From Zoroaster sp. YZ-2022 (Eukaryota > Echinodermata > Asteroidea > Forcipulatida > Zoroasteridae): a DNA stretch of 64,000 nt. Location: NCBI GenBank assembly GCA_029582265.1, contig CM055837.1:10739926-10803925 (forward strand). The letters are read 5' to 3'. The notes under the pieces were generated by a model. It saw only the letters and a list, made by a program, of their open reading frames with translations. It was not told the DNA's origin and did not search any database. Of this stretch, positions 1-12,032 are shown piece by piece. Position 1 is the stretch's first letter, and each line of letters starts with the position of its first letter. The position numbers and the translations under genes were made by a program.

Positions 1-1272
1 CATAACAGTTTTAATGAGTTCAATATTCAAACCACAACTGAAGTTATGACCTTTCAAAGACGGTTTATTCTAAAATCCACAAACGGAGAAAATAGGCTTC
101 AAAGTTGGCTATGCAGTAAACGTAAATCCCTTGAACTATTAATAGGACAGGATCAGGACTAGTGTAGAGCTTTCCATTGATGGGTTATACATAGGTGGGC
201 GTTCTATGGGAGAATTCATGAGAGTCGGCCAAAAAGTGCATTGTTTTAGAGTGAATTTTTTAAATCTTTTAATTATTTTAAAATGCATTGGGTTCAAAAA
301 CATCCCAAAAATACATTTTATACTTTGATTTTCCTTTAAAAAAAATTTTAAGAGGAAATTTAAAGACAACAACTTCCATTTGGAACCCAAATCTCAAAAA
401 TGACACTGTGGAAAATTTTTACGTAAATCGGTCCATAATTACAAAATGTGCATGGCGACTTCCGACGGGTTTTCCCCGACTGCCACACATATGTAGAAAA
501 AACCAACCTGTAAAAGTTTGTGGTTATTAAGAAAATAGTTCAAATTGTTTGTATTCATTCCAACGTTGAATTTCTGATGACAGATATTCATTCAGGAAAT
601 TATTTTACTAAAATCATAGTACCCGAGACAGAAGTATTTCATGGGATTTTAAGTTTGATATAATACTCTGATCATTTATGTTTTTCAACTGAAGATTATC
701 GATAGTATGTCGGCACGATAGTATACTTTCCACAGTGCATGGAATCGGTGTCCTAGTTTAAGATGAACACAGTGACTGAAAATTACTGGCTCATTTATGC
801 AGAAACGGTAATGACCTTATCATGTGGGCTATTATTTTCATTCACTGAGTTAATGTAGTTTACGATTTTTCTCTAAAAATGTCCAGTATATGTCCCTCAC
901 TCAATTTAGAGCACTCACTTTAGAGACATCGATTGTCGCATCAGTAGATGCAAATCTCGGCAAATCCTAGAATATAAGATTTGACATTTAAGTTAGGGCT
1001 ATATGGTGGTGCCACGATTCGATAGAGAAACTTCAACATGTTGTTCAATGGTCCAGTTAATTCCTAAAAAATAATGAGCTTTGGACTGTGGTGGTGCATT
1101 GATTGATTTGAGAAAACACCAAAAAGAAGGAAATCATTTTGCAACTGTACAATCTTTACTCTTAAAAATGATGATACAAATTTTAATGTGAAATGGTTTA
1201 TGCAACGGCAAGAACTTTCAACCTCTAGCGACCTGTAACTGCTAGCTGACATTACAACATTTCAAACCATAG

Positions 1273-1360
1273 GAATTGACCGGAGGCAGCTCACAGCCAT
1301 CGTTAGTCATGTTGGAGTTTTTGATCTCGACAGTGAGAGCCACTTCATCATATCCCCCTG
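1273..1360 (+). other. Candidate exon, 88 bp
   Basis: Acceptor-like TTTCAAACCATAG and donor CCCTG|GTGAGT bound a segment open in two frames; one reads IDRRQLTAIVSHVGVFDLDS. Joined to 2417 in that frame a stop results; the other frame continues. No family recognised. Confidence 0.25.
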
Positions 1361-2416
1361 GTGAGTGAAACTAAAGATTTAGACTGCAGTATGCTGTCAT
1401 ATGAGGAAAAACTAAACAAGATGCAATATTGGGAATTCGTTAATTATTCACAGGGCAAGATGTTAATGGATAGAAAGATGAAAAGAAAATACTTTAATTT
1501 GTTTTTCTGTAATAGTTAAGAAAATTCCATTTTCACCACTGATCCAGACCTCCCGACATGTACGAATTTTTTTTTTCACCCATTTTACGCTTTTACGCTT
1601 TTATTCTTCATTTCTACGATTTTTGACAATGCCGTTTTTAAAGTTTTTTTTAAAAATCTTTTTTAATTTGTTATTTTTTTATTTCGCACGCCATAGGCCG
1701 TGCAAGTCTCATGGGCGAGACTTAACACAGTCTATTGCTGTGTGGTCTGTTGTTCCCGGTCGTGCGGTCCGCATAATCGCATTCACTGTAATACGTTTGA
1801 TCTCTGAAGGGCAAAGGAGGGACTGTCAACTAGTTTATGAATAGATGACGTGTGTGCAAACTGATACTCTGTGGAAGCGTGGCTTCTGTACACACGATAT
1901 GTATGCAGACTGTACACATACCTGTGTGCATTGCGACACGCAACACAATGACTACCGGCTTGAAGAAAGTACTATTTTTGAAAACTGAATGTTGGGAAGT
2001 CTGCTGATCTTAAGAAACATTTTGAATAAGACACACAAAATTATGTTGTGACAGTTTACTCTTTAAAGAGAAGTGTATATTTCAAAGGCATCTTTTAAAT
2101 CAACCTCTTGTTTTGCACAAATTAAATTCTTTTAAGGTGAGGGTTAGTATAGGTAATATTGGCGTAACTATGCTTTCTTTGAATCCAGACCCCGTACAGT
2201 TAAAAAAAAAAACTTTAAAAAAACTTGATTTTTCAGCTAAATTAGTCCACAAGTTTGGGAGAAAACATTCACTTTTCACAACACGAGTCAATAGAGAGTG
2301 ATATTTATTTGGACTTAACAATTATGCACCTATAAATTTTTTCCTCCTAGATTTGCTGTCACATCATTATCGTGTAATTCTTGGTGTCTAAATCCTTGTG
2401 CAATTACTTTTTATAG

Positions 2417-2612
2417 ACGGATGCTCAAAGATTGCTGCTGTGGAGGGGAACGCAACATGGAAATGCAAGGAAACAAGACTGATCTTTCCCTATCTCAAGG
2501 GATAATGTCGAGACAGGAAAAGCACGTTGATGTGAAATCCAGTCAGATCAGCAGAGTACCTGATCCCTATTGCAACTGCGGTCTCCTTTTGAGAGTTTCA
2601 GAGATGGGTTAG
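2417..2612 (+). other. Candidate terminal exon
   Basis: Acceptor CTTTTTATAG, then RMLKDCCCGGERNMEMQGNK and a stop at 2612. A basic stretch followed by a CCC cluster resembles helix 8 and the palmitoylation site of a GPCR tail. This is a guess from a short motif; no transmembrane exons are seen upstream in the window. Confidence 0.25.
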
Positions 2613-2967
2613 TTTCATTACTGTTTTTGTAAGTGCACCATTTACAAGCAACGTCACATGTGCATTCAAAATACTGGAACTTGAGATGAAATGTCCATTG
2701 AACCTCAAAATATTAAGTTAGGTGCAGTGATTCAACATATTGTGCATCGAACAAATCAAGTTGAACACATGGTAGCCCAGCTTTAGACTAACCTTACCAG
2801 GATGACGTCGGTAAGTTTTCAATGGTGCACTTACTGTATAATGAATACCGTTGCTCTGATGTAAACATTATTCACATTGGCATCTGTGATCTTGAACAAT
2901 TTAGGAAACATAAGGTCAATAACTTCTATTTTGAATTTAGGAAAGAGTACACTTTCCTAAATAAAGC

Positions 2968-3238
2968 TTAACCCTAACCACCCCATATCCTCCAAAATCC
3001 TCCAAGGGGCACTTTTTTGGAAAAATTCAGCACTGTTGGAAACTGGTACTTTCACCTCTTCAAATGGGGTAAAATTTACTACCTGGCAAGAAGTACAGGC
3101 CATAAGTGCTGAATATGAAAGATCAATGAAAATGCAGGGTGCATTTTGAAGATAAGGGCATATTTCCAAAAGTGCACTGATGGATTTTGGAGGATTCAGG
3201 AAGGTTTCTAGCCAGAATACCTAGGGGGTTAGGGTTAA
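2968..3238. mobile_element. TTAA-flanked MITE, CCCTAAC family
   Basis: TTAA at both edges, termini CCCTAACC and GGTTAGGG, internal text CTCCAAGGGGCACTTTTTTG and CACTGATGGATTTTGGAGGA. TTAA targets and ends beginning CCC are the hallmark of piggyBac-type elements. No coding capacity. Confidence 0.8.
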
Positions 3239-3793
3239 TGCATTTTCTTATAAATAACGGAAAGTGACAATATGCATACTCGTAAAAAATTGTCAATGTG
3301 GTAATGTCCATATAAATTTGTATTTGTGAATAACTGTTTGTAAATTTTCCTATATAATTGCTGGTGATTGCTCTGAAACTGTCAAGATCTTATTAGTATT
3401 TTTTCACATTTATCTGAAGAATTGTTGAAGTGAAATGAACTTGCCAAAACTTAATATGACAGTTTGTAAATGATGTAGATGGTATAGTTACAGCAATCAT
3501 TTTTTGAGTTACTGGTTTGTCTTGATCAAAATCTGATGTAAAAATTTTTCACATTGGTCCCTTATACATGTATATGATTATTTCTATATTTTGTTTGATC
3601 AGCAATCATGTTATATATAGTTTTTTAAATATATGTCTTCAATATTTTTGTAAAATATCTGTTTGTAAACAATGTGAATTATAGAATGTTCTTCATATTA
3701 CCTGTTAACATCTTTCATTTCTAGCTTTATTATATTACCTGTTTGATGCCTAGCCTAAATGTACGGTTTAATTCTAGTTCTATTTATTATATA

Positions 3794-4256
3794 CTACTCA
3801 AAACAATTTAGGGAACACCGGATTTTTTTCATCAAATAGGTTTGAAATGTTCCATGAACCGGGATTTTCATTTGCAACCCCCTCTCTCTTTCAGTGGTCA
3901 TGTCATGAAATGTGTAATCACTACATGCATCCTTTATCATCTGTTTCATTGTGCAGTGGGGCAGAGGCAGTTTAACAACTGCCTTGTTCTGGACTAGTTA
4001 CCCCTCCCAGTCCTGTTTGTACCGTGAAGAGGCTGGTTATTAACTTGTCTTGTTTTGGTGCGAGGGGCTGGTTTCTTCAGTCGTTGTAACAACTCAATGA
4101 CTTAGTAGCCCTTGGCCTTGTGTGGGGCAAATTTGCGTTAAAAAAAAGAAAAAAAAGTTGTTTCTCATCAATTCTGTGAAACATTGTGTTTATCTGAAAT
4201 AAATGATCTTGCTTTAACTGAGATTATTCCGGTGTTCCCTAAATTGTTTTGAGTAG
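3794..4256. mobile_element. TA-flanked (Tc1/mariner-type) MITE with internal insert
   Basis: Perfect inverted ends CTACTCAAAACAATTTAGGG (extending to ACACCGG), flanked by TA. Positions 3948-4158 are an extra 211-bp segment absent from the sister copy at 15665. Confidence 0.88.
3948..4158 (+). mobile_element. 211-bp poly(A)-tailed insert inside a MITE
   Basis: Compared with the empty sister at 15665-15910, this segment is extra. It is flanked by TGTTTC (3942-3947 and 4159-4164) and ends in an A-rich run, as a retroposed RNA would. It begins ATTGTGCAGTGGGGCAGAGG. The RNA source is not recognised. Confidence 0.6.
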
Positions 4257-5303
4257 TATATTAACTGTTTGATGCCTAAATGTACAATACAATTGGTAAA
4301 TAAATGACACAGTAACAAACCAATTCTGTAATGAAATGTTTTATTCCTTCCAAAAGACTAAGTACAATAAATGATCTTTCAGGCAGTCTATACTCATGAC
4401 AATACACAACACAGAAAATCCTTTGTTCTTGGCTAAACAAAAGGTCTATTGTCTCCTGCACCCATCCATTTTGTACCCATCCTTACCCAAATTATGACTA
4501 CCAATGTTTTAAAGGTACGTTTACATACAGCAATTATATCAGATATAAACATAGCTACTTTTTAACAAGTTAAAGTATATATGTTGAAATCCGGATGTAA
4601 TTTCTATAGGCCTATGTAAAGTTCTCTTTAAAAACAGTCATATTTTGGGTAAGGAGGGGTACTTAATTTTAAAAGTGCAAAATCTTGTTGAGGTACAACG
4701 TTGACAGCTGGCAATGACTATCTTCTTGGAGGTGCCAAGCATCCCTACAGGAGAAAAAAGAAAGGAATCTTAAATAACTCTGGCACTACGATTTTGTGGT
4801 CTTGGCCATAGACTTTTAACCAGAAAATTCACTACATGAGGTTTTTGTCTTGGAACTAAACTTTCCTGAAGTGACCTTTTGCAAACTGATTGAAATGTCA
4901 ATTTAGTAGTTGTTTAGTAACCACAACAAATATTTGGATCATCTAAAACGTAATTGGTGTATAGTTGGTACACATAACAATCACCATGAGAAATTATTTG
5001 TTATTGGAGAATTATTTATTGGATTAATTATTTGTCTTGGAGAAAATCCGTCAACTTTTTATCAAACATAACAGGCTACTTGTGTGATTTATAATATTTA
5101 TTGAAAACTACTGGGTTTAAATGAATGTATGTTAACAAATACCAGCATTGTACCTTTCCTTTAACCTGCTAATACATCGCAAACTTACCATCACGTTTCA
5201 CAGAAATCCGTTGACATATCCTGTAGTAGCGACACTGATCTAATATGATGTTCGCTGCTCACAGATAGAGAACAGCATATTATTCTGAGAACCGAACCAG
5301 ACT

Positions 5304-5505
5304 GGGGCCAATTTCACAGAGCTGTTAAGCACAGAATTTTGCTAAGCAAATATTTTTGCTAAGCAATATAAAACAGACTACCAGCCACAATGCATACATT
5401 TTGTATGAAAGTTTGGCTGGTAACCAAACAAATACACTAAGCAAATTTTTCTGGTAAGCAATTTTATCTGCTAAGCAGCTCTATGGAATTGGGCCCTGAT
5501 CTGTA
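5304..5505. mobile_element. Palindromic MITE, GGGCCAATTTCA family
   Basis: Begins GGGGCCAATTTCACAGAGCT and ends AGCTCTATGGAATTGGGCCC. The core has repeated TGCTAAGCA and TTGGCTGGTAACCA. Copies at 14362-14508, 24452-24592 and 59737-59905. Confidence 0.75.
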
Positions 5506-5850
5506 GAAAGATTGTTTCAAAACAATTTAAGTAACATTCAAGCCAAAAAAACTAAGTTTTTATACCTCCCTAGCTTTAATAATTAAGGTCCTTCTTAACG
5601 ATAATGGTGGATTGTTTTCAAACACCGACTCCATCACAATATGATGACCAAGTGTCACGCTTTTATTCCCATTCATGAATGCCTTCATAGTTTTGTTGAA
5701 AAAAAGCAAAACATCCTCATATTTAGACTGGCACAAATTGCACAACCATTTCAAGGGAAGGTACCCCTTCTGTGACTGCAAGGGTCAAATCAGTCAAAAT
5801 GTTGATATACTTGCCAAGGTATTTCTTGTGCACTTGAAAGTCAAACCTAA

Positions 5851-6133
5851 GCTTGGGCGATATGGATTTTTTTCATCCACGATATATCGGCAAACATATA
5901 TTGCGATTTTCGATAGTATCGCGATTATTATGTTTTATTCATGCATGATTGCTTTAGAGCTGATAACCACAGGTATGTACCCCTCTACAAGCGTCACAAT
6001 AAATCACAAATTCATTTGCGTAGTGTGTATGTACTTCTGAAGCAGTTAGCTTTTGTTTGTCACTTCTGAAAGCTGAAAAGACTGTCCTAATTTTGTCCTG
6101 ACTTGACTCACAATGGCGATTTAAAAAAAAAAA
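5851..6133. mobile_element. Truncated hAT-type MITE
   Basis: Starts AAGCTTGGGCGATATGGAT and shares ATCCACGATATATCGGCAAA and CACAATAAATCACAAATTC with 41139-41540, but lacks the right terminus, ending in an A-rich run. It interrupts a CCCTCCTA-family repeat at 5764-5850. Confidence 0.65.
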
Positions 6134-6607
6134 AAATTTAATTTATTTTATTTTTTTTATTATTTTTTTTAGCGTGCTTAACGGTTAGTGACTCTATGAA
6201 ATTGGGCCATGGTCTTAAACAACCATTTATAGGGAAATTAATTAATGAATTGGTAATTACCACATTATTTTGTGAAAGCAAACTTGATGTGTATTGGTAA
6301 AGGTACAAATCACACTGAAAAATCATGAACACTGCACTTTTTTCAAATGTTGGTATATACAAGTTGTTCTGTCAAAAAGTGTAAATTTTGTGGCATTTAA
6401 TATCGGTTGCCCCCCAAAAAATATCCACCAAAAATCCCCATAGTGCCCCAAAAAACAGAAAAGAAAAAGAAAAGGGAAAAAATCCATACCCCTTTTTTTT
6501 TTTGGGTGGGGGGTAAATTAACCGACACAAAACTGGCAAAATACAGATTGAATTCACGACATACAGAAGTAACAACAAGTTTGTGAATTTTCCGACAGAC
6601 ATTATTT

Positions 6608-6784
6608 TGCCAACAAGTGGGGTGGCTGCTCCCCTAGTCCCAATGCCTCTTCCGTTCACAGTCTCCTATTTTTATAATAATGATGTTATTGTCGCTATAA
6701 TTACATTATTATTCTAAAAATAGGAGACTGTGAACGGAAGAGGCACTGGGACTAGGGGGAGCAGCCACCCCAATTGTTGGCAAC
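6608..6784. repeat. Inverted repeat, arms about 75 bp
   Basis: Arm TGCCAACAAGTGGGGTGGCT...AATAGGAGAC-type text at 6608-6680 pairs with 6705-6784. The loop is about 25-30 bp and A+T-rich. Nearly perfect complementarity. Confidence 0.85.
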
Positions 6785-7425
6785 ATATCTTGATTCAAAG
6801 AAATAAGCATCTAGCAGTTTTGCCAGCATTATCAATGTCTACCCTTCAAAGTTTGTTATGAAAAACAGAGGTCATGCGTAAAAAGGATGTAATAAAAGTA
6901 TTATAAACATAATTGGAGCTTTGAATAAGAACTCAATGAACAAGAAAGAATGTGCAAACTCGGTGATAAAAATGTACAATAATGCAAGCTCCTATATAAT
7001 GGACATTTATTCTGAATATATACATGTATAATTATATACATAATTTACTGGAATGAAATAAATATCATTACATGTAAAATACTTTGACTGAATTTTATAA
7101 CACTGACACACTAATTCACAAAGACCATTTTGTGGCACTCATATCAGCTCACAATTGACTAGTTTTTGAACAATTTTTAACTGTGACCTTCGAAAGTTCC
7201 AGAAGCAAAGGCTTGATACAACTGTGTGTACATATTATATGAAGTGCTGATTATGGCGAAACTTAAAAACAAATTTATAATTTTTTGGTAGATAATGATT
7301 AGCACAAAAAAGTTCACCATTTTTTCATTAGACTTGTTACTTATTTTCTTATTGTCCATACTAGAGAGCAATGAGTTTTTACTGACCCAAGGAATATCAC
7401 AATTTTATTGCTCATTACCATTATA

Positions 7426-7681
7426 CACTCACTGGCCATAAGTATTGCAACATCCCCAAAGTTCAGTTTGGAGAACTGTGTTACAATAATTTATTTTATT
7501 TTATTTACACTACTTAAGACTTCTTGAAAGTGCCTGTGTTTTGAAGTCAATGTTCTTTTTTACTGTTCTTGCTCGGAAATTATGTAATACATGATCGATG
7601 AAATCGGATTAAATGATCATCTCACCTGTTACTTGTAAAGTGCTATTTTGAGCATGTTGCAATACTTTTGGCCAGTGAGTG
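7426..7681. mobile_element. TA-flanked MITE next to a SINE tail
   Basis: Ends CACTCACTGGCCATAAGTAT and ATACTTTTGGCCAGTGAGTG with TA on both sides; subterminal TGCAACAT/ATGTTGCA. Tc1/mariner-type. Confidence 0.82.
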
Positions 7682-7683
7682 TA

Positions 7684-8043
7684 ATAATAATAATAATAAT
7701 AATGTGTGGATTTATATAGCGCACGTATCCACCAACTAAGTGGTGCTTAAGGCGCATTATATTATTATCCCTGCTCATAAGGCTCATAAGGCTCATAAAT
7801 CATTCCTGAAACCATCTCAGCTCCCTGGGGAGTATACAGCTCAATTGCTGCCATTTCTAGCGCATATAGAGCAAACCAACTCTGCCTTCACAGGTACCCA
7901 TTTAACCCCTGGGTGGAGAGAAGCAATTATGATTAAGTGTCTTGCTCAAGGACACAAGTGTCACGGCCGTGATTCGAACCCACATTATGTTGCTAACACC
8001 AGAACTTGAATCCGGTAAGCTAGACCGCTCGGCCACAACACCC
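7684..8043 (-). repeat. tRNA-derived SINE, full-length type
   Basis: Minus-strand head TTGTGGCCGAGCGGTCTAG, box B GGTTCGAATCAC, body GCAGCAATTGAGCTGTATAC, tail (ATT)n at the low-coordinate end. A TA-flanked MITE (7426-7681) ends exactly at this tail, so the MITE probably inserted in the tail. Confidence 0.88.
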
Positions 8044-8214
8044 CAGGTAAATAATGAAAACAAAACCCCAGATGTTTCCTTGTTTGCTGGAGAAATAAGT
8101 AAATATAGTTATAACTAAAATTGTATGAATTAAAAAACAAATTAAGTATGTGGATTATACACAATGTCACTAATACTTGAGATAATTAAACCCTGAAATT
8201 CTAATAAAAAACAA

Positions 8215-8571
8215 TTAAATGGAAGGTACAACTTTGGTAGTTGCCAGATGATCAAATGAAGAAACTATTATCTAAAAGTCCATTGGTGTAAAGTTGGTTA
8301 CACGTGTCAATCATCCCGAGAAATCATTCCGTTTAAAGTGCTTCAATCTTGTAAAAGACAGCCATTCTGCAACTTTTTGTAAAAAATATCAACTTTACAA
8401 ATCATGTGACAATTTTACATTTTTATCTCAAAAAAGGTGACCACCTTTTGTGATGAAATTTAATTTAATTTGTGATGAAAGTTAATTTAAAAAATTTATT
8501 TTTGAAATATTGACGACTGGAATCAACGTGCGTTTCCAAACACCCAATGTTGTACAGTATGTTCCCTTTAA
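8215..8571. mobile_element. TTAA-flanked MITE, AGGGAAGGTACAAC family
   Basis: TTAA at 8215 and 8568; ends GGAAGGTACAACTTTGG and CCAATGTTGTACAGTATGTTCCC, the right one with a short insertion. Confidence 0.6.
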
Positions 8572-8621
8572 TGCTTACATTTGATATTTAAGAAATAAAA
8601 ATGTCATATAGATACATGTAC

Positions 8622-8995
8622 AACCCTCCTATGCCCATGCTGAAATTTGGCCCAGTCAGCACGGCACCGGCAGTCACTTGAGTATTTTTGGTTGCATTGC
8701 CAATTGGTAGGTCAAACCAGAGTCACACAGAGCTGTGTATGTACTGTCGAGTGGTTTTGGTTTGACCTATCCTAGCCACATGTCCTTGCATTTATTTGAG
8801 TGCACTGCACAAAGTCAATGGGTTGGGAGTTACATGTACACAAATTTTGAGTGTCTTTGATTGGTTTTGGTTTGACCTCCTATCACAGCCACATGTGCTT
8901 GCATGTATTTGAGTGCACTGCACAAAGTCAATGGGTTAAGAGAGACATACAAATTTTGAGTGTCTTTGATTGTTAAACCTATAGGAGGGTTAACA
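8622..8995. repeat. Dispersed repeat with internal duplication
   Basis: Runs from ACCCTCCTATGCCCATGCTG to CCTATAGGAGGGTTAA. The stretch with GGTTTTGGTTTGACCT and TGCACTGCACAAAGTCAATG occurs twice within it, about 120 bp apart. A second copy of the repeat, without the duplication, is at 9705-9950. Confidence 0.65.
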
Positions 8996-9150
8996 ATTAT
9001 ATTAAATGCATTGATCATGATTTACTGTGTCAGTTATGTTCCCCCAAACCATGTACAGCTTTTGCCTATCGCAGTATGACCTTGAGGGCTCTTTTGTTAA
9101 CATGTAATGTCATGTCATTTAAACAGTATAATTCATTGTGTTACTCTTTT

Positions 9151-9260
9151 CAGAACTAATTCTTTTCAGAACTAATTACTACTCAATTGAGATTCCACAT
9201 GGTGTCACCGCAATTAGTCTTACTTATCATCCTCACCATGCAAAGCTACAAGTTTTACCT
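9151..9260 (+). repeat. Dispersed repeat (TGGTGTCACCGCAATTAG)
   Basis: Contains CTTTTCAGAACTAATTACTAC, ACATGGTGTCACCGCAATTA and CATGCAAAGCTACAAGTTTT. Also at 18683-18788 and 45583-45703. At 18640 it is preceded by CCTGAGGACGATCAGAGCAT and GATCGAAATGTC, resembling the 3' tails of some LINEs. Confidence 0.55.
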
Positions 9261-9704
9261 GTGTTACTCTATGCCGATGTTAAATAAGAAAACATATCAC
9301 AGAGCAATTTCGAAAATTACATTTTTTGATCAGTGAAATTTTGGGGAATCGCCAAATATGTATATATTATAGAAGTTTAATGATAAGCATTGAGCAGACC
9401 AGTGTAGATCAAGCCTGCCACACACATGATGAGGGCACAAATAGCCCACGTATTCCCACCCCCACTCCCTCCACCCCTAGCTATTAAAGGTTTGCTGAAA
9501 TAGAAATATTGGGGTAGATTGAAAGATTGAGTGCTGGAAAAACCATCTTTGTATTTTGTTTTTCAAAACACATTTGCAATTGGAGAATACTATGATTAAT
9601 TTAAAAAATTTCACCACCCTCAAAAAATAAAAACCAGCTATTTTTGTTTAGTTTTCAGCAGCACACTGTCGTTTTTGCATTTTGTCATTCTGTCTACTTT
9701 AAAA

Positions 9705-9950
9705 CCCTCTATGCCCAGGCTGAAATTTGGCCCAGTCAGCATGGCACTCACAGACAGTCACTTGAGTATTTTTGGTTGCATTGCCAATTGGTAGGTCAAA
9801 CCACAGAGTCACACAGAGATGTGTATGTACTGTTGAGTGTCTTTGGGTTTGACCTCCTATCACAGCCACATGTGTTTGCATGTATTTGAGTGCACTGCAC
9901 AAAGTCAATGGGTTAAGAGAGACATACAATTTTGAGTGAGTGTTAAACCT
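9705..9950. repeat. Second copy of the 8622 dispersed repeat
   Basis: Shares CTGAAATTTGGCCCAGTCAG, GGTTGCATTGCCAATTGGTA and CACTGCACAAAGTCAATGGG with 8622-8995. Confidence 0.7.
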
Positions 9951-10369
9951 CATTCTACTGATAAAAGTCATCAAAAACATTTATGGTCTGTGTTTCCAAT
10001 GTTTTCCAGGGGCAGTTCTAATCAGCTAATGATTTCTGATCCTACATCTAGAATATTCCATTTGATTTCCAGTGACAAGCCCACGTGTTGGGAGTGAGTT
10101 TCACATTCAGTAAACCTTTTCTAAGAATCACACAACCCACACTCATGTCAAAACCAAGTCATCGGCAAGCAGCGCGTGCCTTTAACCAGCTCCAGTCTAC
10201 ACACCGAACACGGACGGTAACAAAGTTGCAGAGGGTCTGGGCTCAAATTAACACTGGACCACTTGAGCTGAAGGGGGTGTGTCACCTAGGGTGCTCCCCA
10301 ATGGTACCCAGGCAATCACAGAAGTACCCAAAACCTGTATAGGGTCGAGCTTGCCTGGGGAGTACCCCT

Positions 10370-11262
10370 AGGGGCCATCCATAAAGTACGTACGCACGAA
10401 ATGCCGACTTTTTTGACTCCCCCCCTGTACGCATGGCATACGCAGTGGCTCCAACCCCCCCTCCCCCCTGTACGCATACGCATACGCATTCCATATCTCT
10501 TTTTGACTTCTCAGACTACCTTATTCTAGCATCATTAAACGTCACAGTACACCTGCTGTAGTAGTATGATTCGCATGTCGCATCCAAAGACTGAAATAAA
10601 TCACAACATGTTGACAGAAAAAAAAATTGCAAACATTTTTATTAACGGACCAGGATGATTGATCTTGTGCTTAGTTGCAACTGTTTCTTCTTCGTTGGAT
10701 TTGCTTTTTTGTACATCTCCACAAGTTTAGCGTAGCGCCCTGAGTTGGAATTTCCCCCGGTACTAGCCATTCTGTCCGTGTTTTTTATACGACAAAATAA
10801 ATGCAGGCTTCAAGCCACTATTTTTTCAGTGTTTAACAAACAACTCATGCAGCCGTCGATTACATCACCATGGGAATATTTACAGGTACATCGCACATTG
10901 TATCAATCACCTGTATGTTTCCTGTGTACACTGCGTTTCATAGCAGTCTTTTTATTTTAGTAATGTTGTGGTCTATAGGCCGAAGTTGGCTGGCGGTAGC
11001 GCTGGGAAGATAAATTTACTTTTGGTTGGGGTGAAGGGTACTGTGTTATAACTGTTTTTCGATGCACAAAAGCTGGTCCTGGTAGTTATTTATATGAGAT
11101 AGTACATTGATTTCATGATAATTCATTAAAAGCAAATTGTCGGTTTGCGTACGGTACGCATTGGCTTGGACCCCCCTTCCCCCCCCCCTGTACGCATGGT
11201 GTACGCAATGGCAACAACCCCCCCTCCCCCTTCGTGCGTACGTACTTTATGGACGGCCCCCT
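10370..11262. mobile_element. 0.9-kb element with CCATAAAGTACGTACGCACGAA-type ends
   Basis: The left end GGGGCCATCCATAAAGTACG (continuing TACGCACGAA) and the right end CGTACTTTATGGACGGCCCC form inverted repeats of about 30 bp. Subterminal C-rich blocks and TACGCAT repeats flank a core without coding capacity. Superfamily not assigned. Confidence 0.7.
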
Positions 11263-11399
11263 AGGTAACAACAACCCTTTCAACTCAGCCCCACTAGACA
11301 GAGGCAAGTGATTTAAGCATAAATCACTTCATTCTCTAACTTTCCACAAATACACCTTAATTCTAACATCTAAACACTACCTTCATGCAGCGTGCATTT

Positions 11400-11616
11400 C
11401 AACCTTATTAGAGGGGCGATATCATCATGATCAGAGCAGACTTTCAACAGGGCATGGAAATAGTGTCCTAGTTTAAGATTCATGAACACAGTAACTGAAA
11501 ATTACAGGCTCATGCGTACAGCAGCGACTGCAATATGACCTTATCATGAGATGGTTATTTTAAAACTAGCATTCTGATTCCATGCCCTGTTGAATATAAT
11601 GACATTGTCCCTTTAA
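11400..11616. mobile_element. MITE, AGGGGCAGTATC family, worn left end
   Basis: AGGGGCGATATCATCATGATC at the left and GACATTGTCCCTTTAA at the right, with the family core CAACAGGGCATGGAAAT and GATTCCATGCCCTGTTG. Confidence 0.65.
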
Positions 11617-12032
11617 ACCTATACAATTACTAAAACCCTCCTACTTTTCTTTTTTGAAAGGCGGGACAGTTCGTCCCTAATTTGCCACAGTGACCAATCC
11701 GACTTTTTTCAATTTTAAGTTTTCCCGCCCATTAGTACATTCAGGAAGAGACCTACCATTGTATCTAAATCCACATGCATGTATTCCTTATAGTTTTGGA
11801 GATAGAGCATGCATTCAAATGACGAATGCTCTAACTTGCTATTTTTGTAATTTGGCAAAGTGACCAATACCGCATTGGTCACTATGCCAAATTAGGGACG
11901 AGTTGTGCAGAAACCAGTATTATGTACAGTTTAGATGCATTCAGCACATGGATCCACGACCTTTGCTGTACAATGCTTTTCACCTTACAAATCCATTCAG
12001 AGGGTTTTGCCAGTTCAAACTATACAGGGATT

